Shown: one piece after another, positions 1 to 6,331 of the stretch
How positions within the stretch are numbered: the first letter of the stretch is position 1
Layout of the letters: each line of letters opens with the position of its first letter
Assembly (NCBI GenBank): GCA_036491235.1
Contig: DASXCK010000119.1
Location: 1 to 9,927 of the forward strand
Origin: JAVDCA01 sp036491235
GTDB taxonomy: Bacteria; Pseudomonadota; Alphaproteobacteria; Rhizobiales; Xanthobacteraceae
Length of the DNA: 9,927 nucleotides
Reading direction: 5' to 3'
The notes under the pieces: generated by a model
What the model saw: the letters and a program-made list of their open reading frames with translations, nothing else
The model's database searches: none
What the model was told of the DNA's origin: nothing
Made by a program: the position numbers and the translations under genes

Positions 1-610
1 CGCCCGGTTGCGCGCGGCGAAACTCGACACGGTCGTGCAGGCGATAGGGCCGATCGTGCCAGAACTCGATCATCTGCGGCACGAGGCGGTAGCCGCCCCA
101 GAACGGCGGACGCGGAACCTGGCCGACCGCATAGCGCGCGGTCGTGAACGCGACGGCTTTCTCGAAGGCGAGGCGGCTCTCCAACGGCGACGACTGCTTG
201 CTCGCCCAGGCGCCGATCTGCGAGAGCCGCGCACGGCTGGCGAAATAGGCGTCGGCTTCGGCGTCGGCAACGCGTTCGACGAGGCCGCGCAAGCGCACCT
301 GTCGCTTGAGCGACTTCCAGTGAAAGACCGCGCCCGCCGCTGCATGATCGGCTAACTCCCGCCCCTTTTGGCTCTCTTGGTTGGTGTAGAAGACGAATCC
401 CCGCTCGTCGTATCCCTTTAGGAGCACCATCCGCACATTGGGGAGGCCCTCGTGGTCGACAGTCGCGAGCGCCATGGCGTCGGGGTCACCGGGCTCGGAC
501 TGGCGTGCGTCCGCGAACCACGCGTCGAACAGGCGCAGGGGCTCGTCGGCGTCGGTGAAGTCACCGCCCGTTAACCAACCAGGGTGTCTTATCGAAGTCG
601 TGTCGGACAT
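1..610 (-). CDS. pdxH: Pyridoxamine 5'-phosphate oxidase (partial, C terminus cut by window edge)
   Basis: This is an FMN-dependent cytosolic enzyme that oxidises pyridoxine or pyridoxamine 5'-phosphate to pyridoxal 5'-phosphate, the last step of vitamin B6 synthesis and salvage. The frame is open from the ATG at 610 to the left edge and encodes 203 residues. The family motifs appear in order: NVRMVLLKG at about 58-66, FVFYTNQESQKGREL at 72-86 (FMN/phosphate contacts), HWKSLKRQVRLRG at 97-109, IGAWASKQS at 132-140, and PPFWGGYRLVPQMIEFW followed by RLHDRVEFRR at 168-199. The usual last dozen or so residues (ending in a TRLYP-like tail) lie outside the window. The N terminus SDTTSIRHPGWLTGGDFTDADEP matches the form remembered from Bradyrhizobium homologues, which supports this start even though I see no clear Shine-Dalgarno sequence. 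It diverges from the lipoprotein gene. Confidence 0.95.
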   Translation of the reverse strand, partial: MSDTTSIRHPGWLTGGDFTDADEPLRLFDAWFADARQSEPGDPDAMALATVDHEGLPNVRMVLLKGYDERGFVFYTNQESQKGRELADHAAAGAVFHWKSLKRQVRLRGLVERVADAEADAYFASRARLSQIGAWASKQSSPLESRLAFEKAVAFTTARYAVGQVPRPPFWGGYRLVPQMIEFWHDRPYRLHDRVEFRRAQPG

Positions 611-1124
611 GTTGCGGAGCGGGTTTGTGGCCGGTTTCCTGCCAGCATTGGCGTCCCGGCGGGTCCGTTATAACGGAACCAACCGGTCGAGCATATGGCG
701 ACGGCTGTTGCCGGTGGCCACGCTCGTGCTTGCGATCCCGACAGCCGGTTGCAGCTATCAGCTCGGATCGATGTTCGGCCAGGACAGCGCGAAGGCGGAC
801 GTGACCGGCTCGCTGCCGGTGAACGCCAAGGCGGACGGAGCAGCGCTCGCGGAGACCGATCTCACCTATGCGCGCGCCGCTGCGACGCAGGCGCTTGCGA
901 TCGACGGCAAGACGACGAGCGTCCCGTGGGAGAACCCGCAGACGGGCGCGCGCGGAACCATCACGCCGATCGCCGCAGCCTACACGCAGGACGGCTTCGT
1001 CTGCCGCGACTTCCTGGCGAGCTATGTGCATCAGGGCACCGAGTCTTGGTTGCAAGGCGAGGGCTGCCGCGTGCACGAGGGCAAGTGGGAAATCCGCCTC
1101 ATGCGGCCGTGGAAGAAGACCTGA
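609..1124 (+). CDS. RT0821/Lpp0805-type surface lipoprotein
   Basis: This is a predicted envelope lipoprotein. From the ATG at 609 it has 171 residues. A basic stretch (WRR, residues 30-32) is followed by a hydrophobic core (LLPVATLVLAIP) and a lipobox TAGC with Cys48 as the lipidation site. The mature part contains a short TGSLPVN segment and a C-terminal domain with FVCRDF and GEGCRVHEGKWEIRLMRPW. The two cysteines and the closing GxW pattern are typical of the RT0821/Lpp0805 surface-protein family, whose function is unknown. The start is uncertain. The ATG at 609 shares bases with the pdxH start on the other strand and would place a 20-base palindrome inside the gene. Other in-frame starts are GTG 627 and TTG 648. 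A start near 693 would give an ideal 20-residue signal peptide, but the codon there is ATA. It lies upstream of the J-protein gene, as remembered for related genomes. Confidence 0.8.
   Translation: MLRSGFVAGFLPALASRRVRYNGTNRSSIWRRLLPVATLVLAIPTAGCSYQLGSMFGQDSAKADVTGSLPVNAKADGAALAETDLTYARAAATQALAIDGKTTSVPWENPQTGARGTITPIAAAYTQDGFVCRDFLASYVHQGTESWLQGEGCRVHEGKWEIRLMRPWKKT
661..680. promoter_or_regulatory. 20-base imperfect palindrome between divergent genes
   Basis: GGGTCCGTTATAACGGAACC has a perfect 14-base core (TCCGTTATAACGGA, 664-677) plus two further matching outer pairs. It lies about 50 bases upstream of the pdxH start. The core contains TATAAC, a -10-like hexamer, on both strands. On the plus strand a weak TTGGCG sits 15 bases before it. 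This may be an operator or a bidirectional promoter for pdxH and the lipoprotein gene. If the lipoprotein really starts at 609, the element is intragenic. The function is inferred from symmetry and position only. Confidence 0.45.
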
Positions 1125-1201
1125 CACGCATATCCCGGCGAAAGCCTCACCCCGACTTGATCCGGGGTGGACACCGGTTCGCCGACAAGGATATGCGTCA
1201 A
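1122..1201. repeat. Nested inverted repeat overlapping a stop codon
   Basis: The outer arms pair TGACACGCATATCC plus CGGCGA (1122-1141) with TCGCCGACAAGGATATGCGTCA (1179-1200). The inner hairpin pairs ACCCCG (1149-1154) with CGGGGT (1163-1168) around ACTTGATC. The inner part, CCCCGACTTGATCCGGGGT, resembles a palindromic intergenic repeat that I recall as common in Rhizobiales and Caulobacter genomes. The lipoprotein TGA stop forms the first three bases of the left arm. The structure could stop or attenuate transcription before the J-protein gene, although it lacks a T-run. No second copy is visible in this window. Confidence 0.6.
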
Positions 1202-1317
1202 AGCGCGAACCCAGGCGCGCCCCGATGCGACATTGCGAAGCGGTCGCGCGGGCCCCACATTGAGACACCGGGGCCGGGGTTCCCATCCGGCAAGGTGAGG
1301 ACTGGAGTTTACCAACC

Positions 1318-2280
1318 ATGCGCGACCCCTATGACGTGCTGGGGGTGCAGCGGGCGGCAGATGCTGCGGCGATCAAGAGCGCCTTCCGCAAGCTCGCCAA
1401 GAAGCACCATCCGGACGCCAACAAGAGCGATCCGAAGGCCGCGCAGCGTTTCGCCGAGGTCAATGCCGCCTATGAGATCCTCGGCGATCAAGCCAAGCGC
1501 AAGGCATTCGACCGCGGCGAGATCGACGCCGACGGCAAGCAGCGCTTCCAAGGCTTCGACGGCTTTCGCGGGCAGCCGGGCGGCAGCTTCGGGCAGGCGG
1601 ATTTTGAGACCATGTTTCCGGGCGGCTTTGCGCGCGGTGGGCGCGCCGGTGGCGGTTTCGGCGGCTTCGAGGATCTCCTCAAGGGCATGTTCGGCGCCGC
1701 GGGCGGCCGCCGTACCGGATTCGAGGTCCATGGCGACACGGACGAGATGAGCGCTGCGCGTGGCCGCGACGTCACGGTGCCGCTCACCATCTCGCTTGCC
1801 GAGGCCGCGCAGGGCGGCCGCCGCCGGGTGCGCCTGCCGAGTGGCAAGGAGGTCGACGTCAAGATTCCGGCCGGTCTCGCCGACGGCCAGCAGATCCGGT
1901 TGAAAGGGCAGGGCCTGTCCGGACCGGGCCCGGTCGGCGATGCGCTCATCGCGGTGACGATCGCGCCGCATAAGCTGTTCACGCGCGAGGGCGGCAACCT
2001 GCGGCTGGACCTGCCGGTCACGCTCTACGAAGCAGTGCTCGGCGCCAAGGTGCGGGTACCGACGCTCGACGGTGCCGTTGAGCTTGCGGTTCCGGCCGGG
2101 ACCAACAGCGGCCGCACGTTCCGCCTCAAGGGCAAGGGAATGCCCGGCAAGGGCGGGGCGGGCGATCTGCTCGCCGTGGTTCGCATCGTGCTGCCCGATC
2201 GCGACGACGCGGCGCTCAGCGAGCTGATGCGCGCGTGGCGTGACGCTCGGCCCTACGATCCGCGCAAGGATCTCGGCTGA
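1318..2280 (+). CDS. DnaJ/CbpA-like J-domain co-chaperone (class B)
   Basis: This cytosolic co-chaperone is expected to stimulate the ATPase of DnaK/Hsp70 and deliver unfolded clients. Its 320 residues begin with a J domain (about 3-67) that carries the HPD motif at 31-33, flanked by the basic helix FRKLAKKH and by FAEVNAAYEILGD. A Gly/Phe-rich linker follows at about 79-133. The C-terminal substrate-binding domain (about 150-295) includes GRDVTVPLTISLAEAAQGG, LPSGKEVDVKIPAGLADGQQIRLKGQG and RTFRLKGKGMP. The CxxCxGxG zinc-finger repeats of true DnaJ are absent, so it belongs with the CbpA/DjlA-unlike class-B proteins. Length is normal. A GGAG at 1304-1307 lies ten bases before the ATG. It is separated from the lipoprotein gene by the inverted repeat and is convergent with the chemoreceptor gene. 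Confidence 0.93.
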   Translation: MRDPYDVLGVQRAADAAAIKSAFRKLAKKHHPDANKSDPKAAQRFAEVNAAYEILGDQAKRKAFDRGEIDADGKQRFQGFDGFRGQPGGSFGQADFETMFPGGFARGGRAGGGFGGFEDLLKGMFGAAGGRRTGFEVHGDTDEMSAARGRDVTVPLTISLAEAAQGGRRRVRLPSGKEVDVKIPAGLADGQQIRLKGQGLSGPGPVGDALIAVTIAPHKLFTREGGNLRLDLPVTLYEAVLGAKVRVPTLDGAVELAVPAGTNSGRTFRLKGKGMPGKGGAGDLLAVVRIVLPDRDDAALSELMRAWRDARPYDPRKDLG

Positions 2281-2293
2281 GCTTTTAGCGCAC

Positions 2294-2366
2294 GTTGCTT
2301 TCGCAACCTGCTGTAAGATCACGCATTGACGCACATCCTCCGCGGCGAACGAGGCCCGCTTCGCCG
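2294..2366. terminator. Two hairpins in the convergent J-protein/chemoreceptor gap
   Basis: GTTGC (2294-2298) pairs with GCAAC (2303-2307) across a four-base loop. CGGCGAA (2343-2349) pairs with TTCGCCG (2360-2366) across a ten-base loop. They lie in the 95-base gap between two convergent stop codons, where terminators are expected. Neither is followed by a clear T-run on either strand, so intrinsic termination is only a possibility. Confidence 0.3.
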
Positions 2367-2375
2367 GGACACGTG

Positions 2376-4469
2376 TCAGGCTGCTCGAATCTTGGCGAGA
2401 AAATCGTCGACCTGGCCGCGCAACTGCTCGGTGCGCACACCGAGCGCCTCGGCAGCCGATTTGACGTTGTGCGCCGCGGCGCCGGTGGCGTTGGCGCCCG
2501 CCGTCACGCCCGCGATGCTGTCGGAGGCGTCCTTGGTGCGCCGCGCCGCGCCCTGCGTGTTGCGGGTGATCTCCTGTGTCGCCGCGCCTTGCTCCTCGAC
2601 GGCCGATGCGATCGAGGTCGCGACGGCACTGACCTCGCCGATCGTGCTGCCGATGCCCTTGATCGCCTCCATGGCGTCCTTGGTGACCTTCTGCACGGCC
2701 GCGATCTGTGCGGAAATCTCCTCGGTCGCCTTGGCGGTCTGGTTGGCGAGCGATTTCACCTCCGAGGCGACCACCGCGAAGCCCTTGCCGGCCTCACCGG
2801 CCCGCGCCGCCTCGATCGTCGCGTTGAGCGCCAGAAGATTGGTCTGTCCCGCGATATCATTGATGAGCCTCACCACCTCGCCGATGCGCTCGGCGCTTTC
2901 AGCAAGGCCGCGCACGGTGCCGTCCGTCTGCTTCGTCTCGTCGACGGCGCGGCCTGCGATGCCGGCGGCGTGCGACACTTGGCGGCTGATGTCGGAAATC
3001 GACGTGCTCAGCTCCTCCGACGCGACCGCGACGGTCTGCACGTTGCTCGAAGCCGCCTCGGAGGCCTGGGCGGCGGTCTTCACCTGCCCATTGGTCTGCT
3101 GCGAGATCGCCGACATCTCGTCCGATGTGCTGCGCATCTGAGTGGAGGCATTCAGCAGCGCCCGGATCGCCTCGCCGATCTGGCCCTCGAATTCCACGAT
3201 CGAGGACTCGATGGTCTGCTGGCGCTGCGTCGCCTGACCGTGGCGATCGCGCTGCTCGCCTTCTATGCGCGCCTTCTCGGCCGCATTCTGCTTGAAGGTC
3301 GCGAGCGCGTCGGCCAGCGCGCCGATTTCGTCCGTGCGGTCGGAGAATGGTGCCTCGGCCGTGAGGTCGCCACCCGCGACCTTGCGCATGGCGTCCTTGA
3401 TCACGTGCAGCGGGGCGAGTACGCGCCGGCGCAGCACGACCATGCTGCCGACCGCGAACGCGATGGCGGCGACCAGGAGGGCGAGTTGGATCATGAGATC
3501 GCGCCGGGCGGCGCGACGCAGGTCGGCGGCATGCTCCTTGGCGGCATAAAGCGCCGCCTCGGCCACGGTGAGCAGGCTCGCAAGGTGGCTGACCGTAAAA
3601 GGCCCCCATTCGTTCGCGCTCATCTCGGGCTTCTTGCCGGCGAGCACGGCGGCAAACAGCCGGTCGCGCAGCGCGATGTAGTCCTTCGCGAAATAGACTT
3701 GGTTGCCCTTCGCGATCGCCTCGCCGACGCGCCGCGGCAGCGGTGTTCCGTCCGCCATGCCCTCGAGCACGTGCCAGGCCGCCTCGGCGCCGCCGACGAA
3801 GCCGGCGTACTTGGCGGCCGCGTCGGGCGGCGCATGCCCGGCGACGATGCTGTTCGAGATGATCAGCGAGGATTCGCCGCCGAGATTGCGCACCGTCCAG
3901 GCGACCTCCTTCATGGCGATCAGATGGTCGACGACGGGATCGTTGAACTTGACCGCCGCGAACATGCGCGAGGAAACCTGGTCGAGCGTCTCGAGCAGCT
4001 TTTGCGATAGCGTCATGTAACCGCCGAGCAGGCCATCGCGGCGGGCCGCGCGCGGCTTGCTGAACGCTTCCCAGGATTCGGTTTCGAGTGCCAGGAATTG
4101 GCGGGTCAGCTGCTGCAACTCGGGCAGCAGCGTCGCGCGGTCGGCGAACTCGACTTTCGTGGCGAGATCGTTGGCGGCCTTCAGCGCCGGAAGCTCCTCG
4201 CCGCGGATGCGCGTGAGATATTTCTCGATGTCCGGCGTGATGGTCGCGTCGACCTTGAGCGTGCGGAAGGTCGTCGCCCGGTCGGTCCGCAGGTTGTGCA
4301 TCGCGGTGAAAGTGGAGCGCGAGGCCTCCGCAACGGTCTCGATGTGGCTCGTCGTGGTCAGCCGCTGCCACGAATCCCACGCGCGGGCCGTCAGCATGAG
4401 GACAACAAAAAAGGCCATCGTAACGATGGCCGAGCTGAGAAGCGCATTGACGGACAGACGTTTCAGCAT
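2376..4469 (-). CDS. Methyl-accepting chemotaxis protein (transmembrane chemoreceptor)
   Basis: This is an inner-membrane chemoreceptor expected to control CheA/CheW in response to a periplasmic signal. From the ATG at 4469 it has 697 residues. TM1 is at about 9-28 (LLSSAIVTMAFFVVLMLTA), followed by a periplasmic, mostly helical sensor at about 29-324 and TM2 at about 326-346. A HAMP domain covers 347-400 (LAPLHVIKDAMRKVAGGDL ... DRTDEIGALADAL). The signalling coiled coil has the hairpin tip INDIAGQTNLLALNATIEAA and GEAGKGFAVVASEVKSLA at about 537-575, and a later helix SAVEEQGAATQEI resembles a methylation segment. There is no C-terminal NWETF-like CheR/CheB docking peptide. Codons continue open upstream to 4652, but the GGGAG sequence just before 4469 and the typical N terminus MLKRLS-hydrophobic decide the shorter form. 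The ligand cannot be told from sequence. The sensor might be a NIT-like or other four-helix module. Confidence 0.93.
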   Translation of the reverse strand: MLKRLSVNALLSSAIVTMAFFVVLMLTARAWDSWQRLTTTSHIETVAEASRSTFTAMHNLRTDRATTFRTLKVDATITPDIEKYLTRIRGEELPALKAANDLATKVEFADRATLLPELQQLTRQFLALETESWEAFSKPRAARRDGLLGGYMTLSQKLLETLDQVSSRMFAAVKFNDPVVDHLIAMKEVAWTVRNLGGESSLIISNSIVAGHAPPDAAAKYAGFVGGAEAAWHVLEGMADGTPLPRRVGEAIAKGNQVYFAKDYIALRDRLFAAVLAGKKPEMSANEWGPFTVSHLASLLTVAEAALYAAKEHAADLRRAARRDLMIQLALLVAAIAFAVGSMVVLRRRVLAPLHVIKDAMRKVAGGDLTAEAPFSDRTDEIGALADALATFKQNAAEKARIEGEQRDRHGQATQRQQTIESSIVEFEGQIGEAIRALLNASTQMRSTSDEMSAISQQTNGQVKTAAQASEAASSNVQTVAVASEELSTSISDISRQVSHAAGIAGRAVDETKQTDGTVRGLAESAERIGEVVRLINDIAGQTNLLALNATIEAARAGEAGKGFAVVASEVKSLANQTAKATEEISAQIAAVQKVTKDAMEAIKGIGSTIGEVSAVATSIASAVEEQGAATQEITRNTQGAARRTKDASDSIAGVTAGANATGAAAHNVKSAAEALGVRTEQLRGQVDDFLAKIRAA

Positions 4470-4475
4470 GGCAGT

Positions 4476-4479
4476 CTCC
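4476..4479 (-). promoter_or_regulatory. Ribosome binding site of the chemoreceptor gene
   Basis: On the minus strand GGGAGACTGCC precedes the ATG at 4469, leaving six bases between GGAG and the start codon. This well-placed site selects 4469 over the in-frame ATG at 4652, which would add 61 low-complexity residues before the membrane anchor. Confidence 0.75.
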
Positions 4480-5023
4480 CGGCCCCCGCTGGCATTGATC
4501 GGCGTGTTCGGTAAAGATTGCGTTATCCCGTTAACGGTTGCGGCTGCACGGAGGCGTCTCAGAACCATGCGATCCTCGTCGAGGGACGTCCGCTCGGCGA
4601 TCTTTAGACAGGCCGCCGCTTGGCTTTCTGCCTTGCTCTGATCTTGGCCCATGGCGTTCCTAACGGCGCAATTGAAGAACTGGCCATCATGGAACGATAG
4701 ATGTGTCGTCTTTCCTGCTCACTTATGCGCAAGTGAAAAAGCTGGTGCCGCGAGCTCCAAGCGGATACGCTGGCGGTACTACCATCAGCTTTGGCTCGGC
4801 CGCCGGTGGCTGAGAGAGGGTTGGCGCTCCCGCCCAGGCAAGAGGAGCGCGCGTCTAAATCAATCGCGAACGCCGTCACGCCCGTAGGCCAGAGCGCCGA
4901 ACGGGCATGCGGTGAGCAATCATTTGCAATCGCTCTGACCCAAGGCGAACGCTCGGTCGTCCCGCCTCTACCGGCGCTTGCGCTCCGCCGATCCAGACCA
5001 GCTACGCGCTATCGCAAACGCAG

Positions 5024-5028
5024 AAGGA
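5024..5028 (+). promoter_or_regulatory. Ribosome binding site that fixes the S21 UUG start
   Basis: AAGGA lies seven bases before TTG 5036, an ideal distance. The alternative in-frame TTG at 5030 would be one base away from it and is therefore unlikely. No in-frame ATG or GTG is available at the N terminus of the conserved S21 sequence. Confidence 0.75.
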
Positions 5029-5035
5029 ATTGAGC

Positions 5036-5332
5036 TTGCAGGTCTTTGTCCGCGACAACAACGTCGACCAGGCTCTTCGAATCCTGAAGAAGAAAATGCA
5101 GCGCGAAGGCGTGTTTCGCGAGATGAAGCGGCGCCGTTTCTATGAAAAGCCGTCCGCCAAGATGACGCGGGAAAGAAGTGACGCCGTGCGTCGCGCCCGC
5201 AAGGCTGCCCGCAAGCAGGCGATCCGCGACGGACTGATCGCTGCTCCGAAAAAGAAGATCGAAACCCCACGCGGACGACCAGGCGCGCAGACGCGATACG
5301 CCGGTGCGGGTCCGCACACGGGAGCACGGTAG
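5036..5332 (+). CDS. rpsU: 30S ribosomal protein S21 (bS21), UUG start
   Basis: S21 is a small basic protein of the 30S subunit platform, near the anti-Shine-Dalgarno end of 16S rRNA, and helps in mRNA recruitment. Starting at TTG 5036 the 98-residue protein begins MQVFVRDNNVDQALRILKKKMQREGVFREMKRRRFYEKPS, the standard S21 core, followed by the basic helix AVRRARKAARKQAIRDGL at about 52-69. The tail of about 30 residues (APKKKIETPRGRPGAQTRYAG...) is basic and disordered-looking. Such tails are usual in Rhizobiales S21, where several rpsU paralogues are common. TTG as the initiator is unusual for a ribosomal protein and may keep expression low or make it conditional. It is first in an apparent operon: the next gene starts four bases after its stop. 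Confidence 0.93.
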   Translation: MQVFVRDNNVDQALRILKKKMQREGVFREMKRRRFYEKPSAKMTRERSDAVRRARKAARKQAIRDGLIAAPKKKIETPRGRPGAQTRYAGAGPHTGAR

Positions 5333-5336
5333 TCCG

Positions 5337-5564
5337 ATGCGTTTCTATATCTTCAAGTCCGATGCAAATGGCACGTTGCGCGCTTTCGCCGGCGATACTT
5401 CGGGAAGCAAGCTGCCAGAGAGATTTCGGCCCTGGCATGCCATCGGTGCAGTGGCGCCGGGCGCGCCCCCGCCCCATGGGCTTTCGCGCGAGGGCATCGA
5501 AAAGGCGATCGAAGCGCAGGGGTTTCAGCTTTGGCGCCTGAAGGCAAGGCCCAACGTGGATTGA
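5337..5564 (+). CDS. Small conserved protein of unknown function
   Basis: The product has 75 residues and starts MRFYIFKSDANGTLRAFAGD. A middle segment SGSKLPERFRPWHAIGAV and a C-terminal segment GLSREGIEKAIEAQGFQLWRLK follow. There is no signal peptide, membrane segment or cysteine. I recall similar unnamed proteins of 70-80 residues in Bradyrhizobium and relatives, but know no function. The N-terminal YIFKSDANGTLRAFAGD and the final helix-strand (IEKAIEAQGFQLWRL) suggest a compact folded cytosolic domain. The ATG is four bases after the S21 stop, so translation is probably coupled; a GGGAG lies twelve bases upstream, inside the S21 gene. An in-frame upstream start at 5304 would overlap S21 and lacks support. 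Confidence 0.8.
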   Translation: MRFYIFKSDANGTLRAFAGDTSGSKLPERFRPWHAIGAVAPGAPPPHGLSREGIEKAIEAQGFQLWRLKARPNVD

Positions 5565-5606
5565 TCGTGACGCTGCCGCTGCGCGTGTTGGAGCCAGGAG
5601 GATTTG

Positions 5607-5909
5607 ATGGCACCCGAGACAAACGCGAAGGATCTCGTCGGCGCAGTGAAGCGCGATCTCAATGCCTTCGACTACACGGCCACGGCGGAGCTATTCCTCA
5701 GTCGCAGCAAGGCCGCCAAGAGCCGGCCCAAGTACAAGCGGTTCGATACGGCGGCGGATGCTGTGCGTTTCGTCGTCGAGGAACTGCCCGCCGCCGTCCT
5801 GCAGGGCGCGTACCTTCTGATCGAGGAAGCACGGTTCGGCGTCGACGAGATCCGGTCTCTCTATGACAGTGCCGATTATCCGTTGCCGCGCGCCATCGAG
5901 AAGTGCTGA
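5607..5909 (+). CDS. Small conserved protein of unknown function
   Basis: The product has 100 residues and no signal peptide or membrane segment. Features are an N-terminal helix (AKDLVGAVKRDLNAFDYTATAELF), a basic segment (SRSKAAKSRPKYKRF), DTAADAVRFVVEELPAAVLQGAYLLIEEARF and a closing IRSLYDSADYPLPRA. I recall Rhizobiales proteins of this pattern (YKRF-x-TAAEA-RF-EELP ... LY-SADYPL) annotated only as hypothetical. AGGAGGA at 5596-5602 lies four bases before ATG 5607. The in-frame TTG at 5604 is too close to that site. It is the last gene of the S21 cluster, 42 bases after the previous stop, and converges with the next gene ten bases beyond its own stop. Confidence 0.8.
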   Translation: MAPETNAKDLVGAVKRDLNAFDYTATAELFLSRSKAAKSRPKYKRFDTAADAVRFVVEELPAAVLQGAYLLIEEARFGVDEIRSLYDSADYPLPRAIEKC

Positions 5910-5922
5910 CGCGTCATCGTCA
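5907..5922. terminator. Short symmetric sequence joining two convergent stop codons
   Basis: The TGA of the plus-strand gene and the reverse-strand TGA of the next gene lie in the arms of TGACG (5907-5911) and CGTCA (5918-5922), with a six-base loop. TGACGCGTCA (5907-5916) is also a perfect palindrome. It is a possible bidirectional termination point, but the stem is only five pairs and has no T-run. Confidence 0.25.
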
Positions 5923-6240
5923 GGAGTCCGTCTCCGGTGTATCCGGCTGTTTGCCGGAGAGGCGCTTGAAGTCGTCGAGAACTGCAGCGATCAGCTTTCG
6001 CCGGCGGGGGTCCTGGGCCTCCATGCTTGTCGCGAATAGGTTGAGCAGGTAGGACGCCTTTTCGGCGGCCTCGTCCCAACTCTCTGCCGGCGCCGCGACG
6101 AGTTGCTCTTCCAGCGCATCCTGGCGGGTGCGCAAGGCGTCTCGTTGCTCGCGCACCTCGGTATGAAGCCTTCGCAGCCTCGTTTCTTTTTGCGCCGTCA
6201 TTCCACGGTGCCCGTCCAGATCGATGGTCTTGTTGGTCAT
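5920..6240 (-). CDS. Small helical protein of unknown function
   Basis: The product has 106 residues. MTNKTIDLDGHRGMTAQKETRLRRLH is followed by a strongly charged helix EVREQRDALRTRQDALEEQLVAA with coiled-coil character, then SWDEAAEKASYLLNLFATSMEAQDPRRRKLIAAVLDDFKRLSG. It has no signal peptide, membrane segment or cysteine. The opening DLDGHRGM-AQK and the block DPRRRKLIAAVL-DF-RL match an unnamed protein type that I recall from Bradyrhizobium-like genomes. No function is known to me. The ATG at 6240 is chosen because GGAG lies eight bases upstream on the minus strand; the frame could extend nine codons further to 6267 without such support. It is convergent with the S21 cluster. Confidence 0.78.
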   Translation of the reverse strand: MTNKTIDLDGHRGMTAQKETRLRRLHTEVREQRDALRTRQDALEEQLVAAPAESWDEAAEKASYLLNLFATSMEAQDPRRRKLIAAVLDDFKRLSGKQPDTPETDS

Positions 6241-6331
6241 TTGTGCGTCTCCGACGCCGCAGAACAAAATGGCGCTCGTGCCAAGCTCGCGACCTTGCCG
6301 ACTAAGCTATCATGTATCGACGATCGATCGG

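Larger units (their letters stand above)
4470..5035. other. Intergenic region between divergent chemoreceptor and S21 genes
   Basis: I see no convincing gene in this stretch. Its short reading frames are not recognisable and carry no good ribosome binding site. It must hold the promoters of the chemoreceptor (minus) and S21 (plus). Visible structure includes a perfect palindrome CCGTTAACGG at 4528-4537, 59 bases upstream of the chemoreceptor start. CACTT/AAGTG arms at 4720-4724 and 4731-4735 enclose TGCGCA. GCAAT is repeated directly at 4916-4920 and 4926-4930. I could not pick a credible -35/-10 pair. The upstream region of S21 is long enough for an untranslated leader or a small RNA, but nothing demonstrates one. 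Confidence 0.5.

Noticed and set aside
1149..1168. CRISPR-like repeat
   Set aside because: Only one copy is present in the window, with no regular spacing or second unit; it is a hairpin inside a larger inverted repeat.
695..1750. 351-codon plus-strand frame across the lipoprotein and J-protein genes
   Set aside because: It is out of frame with both genes, its product is Arg/Ala/Pro-rich, and it spans two well-supported genes and an inverted repeat. It is a GC-rich shadow.
2295..4010. 571-codon plus-strand frame antisense to the chemoreceptor
   Set aside because: The product is rich in Arg, Gly, Leu and His with no domain, while the minus strand encodes a complete chemoreceptor. It is a shadow frame.
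4470..4652. N-terminal extension of the chemoreceptor frame to an ATG at 4652
   Set aside because: The added 61 residues are low in hydrophobicity and unlike chemoreceptors, while a well-spaced GGGAG precedes the ATG at 4469 and the membrane anchor follows it directly.
4712..4740. CACTT/AAGTG hairpin next to AAAAA as an intrinsic terminator
   Set aside because: The A-run follows the stem on the plus strand, so on neither strand does a T-run follow the hairpin in the direction of transcription.
4791..5033. 80-codon plus-strand frame just before S21
   Set aside because: The product is of low complexity and Arg-rich, with no family and no ribosome binding site; its end overlaps the S21 ribosome binding site.
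5072..5090. TTCGAATCC, resembling a tRNA T-loop
   Set aside because: It is inside the conserved S21 coding sequence and no acceptor or anticodon stems surround it.
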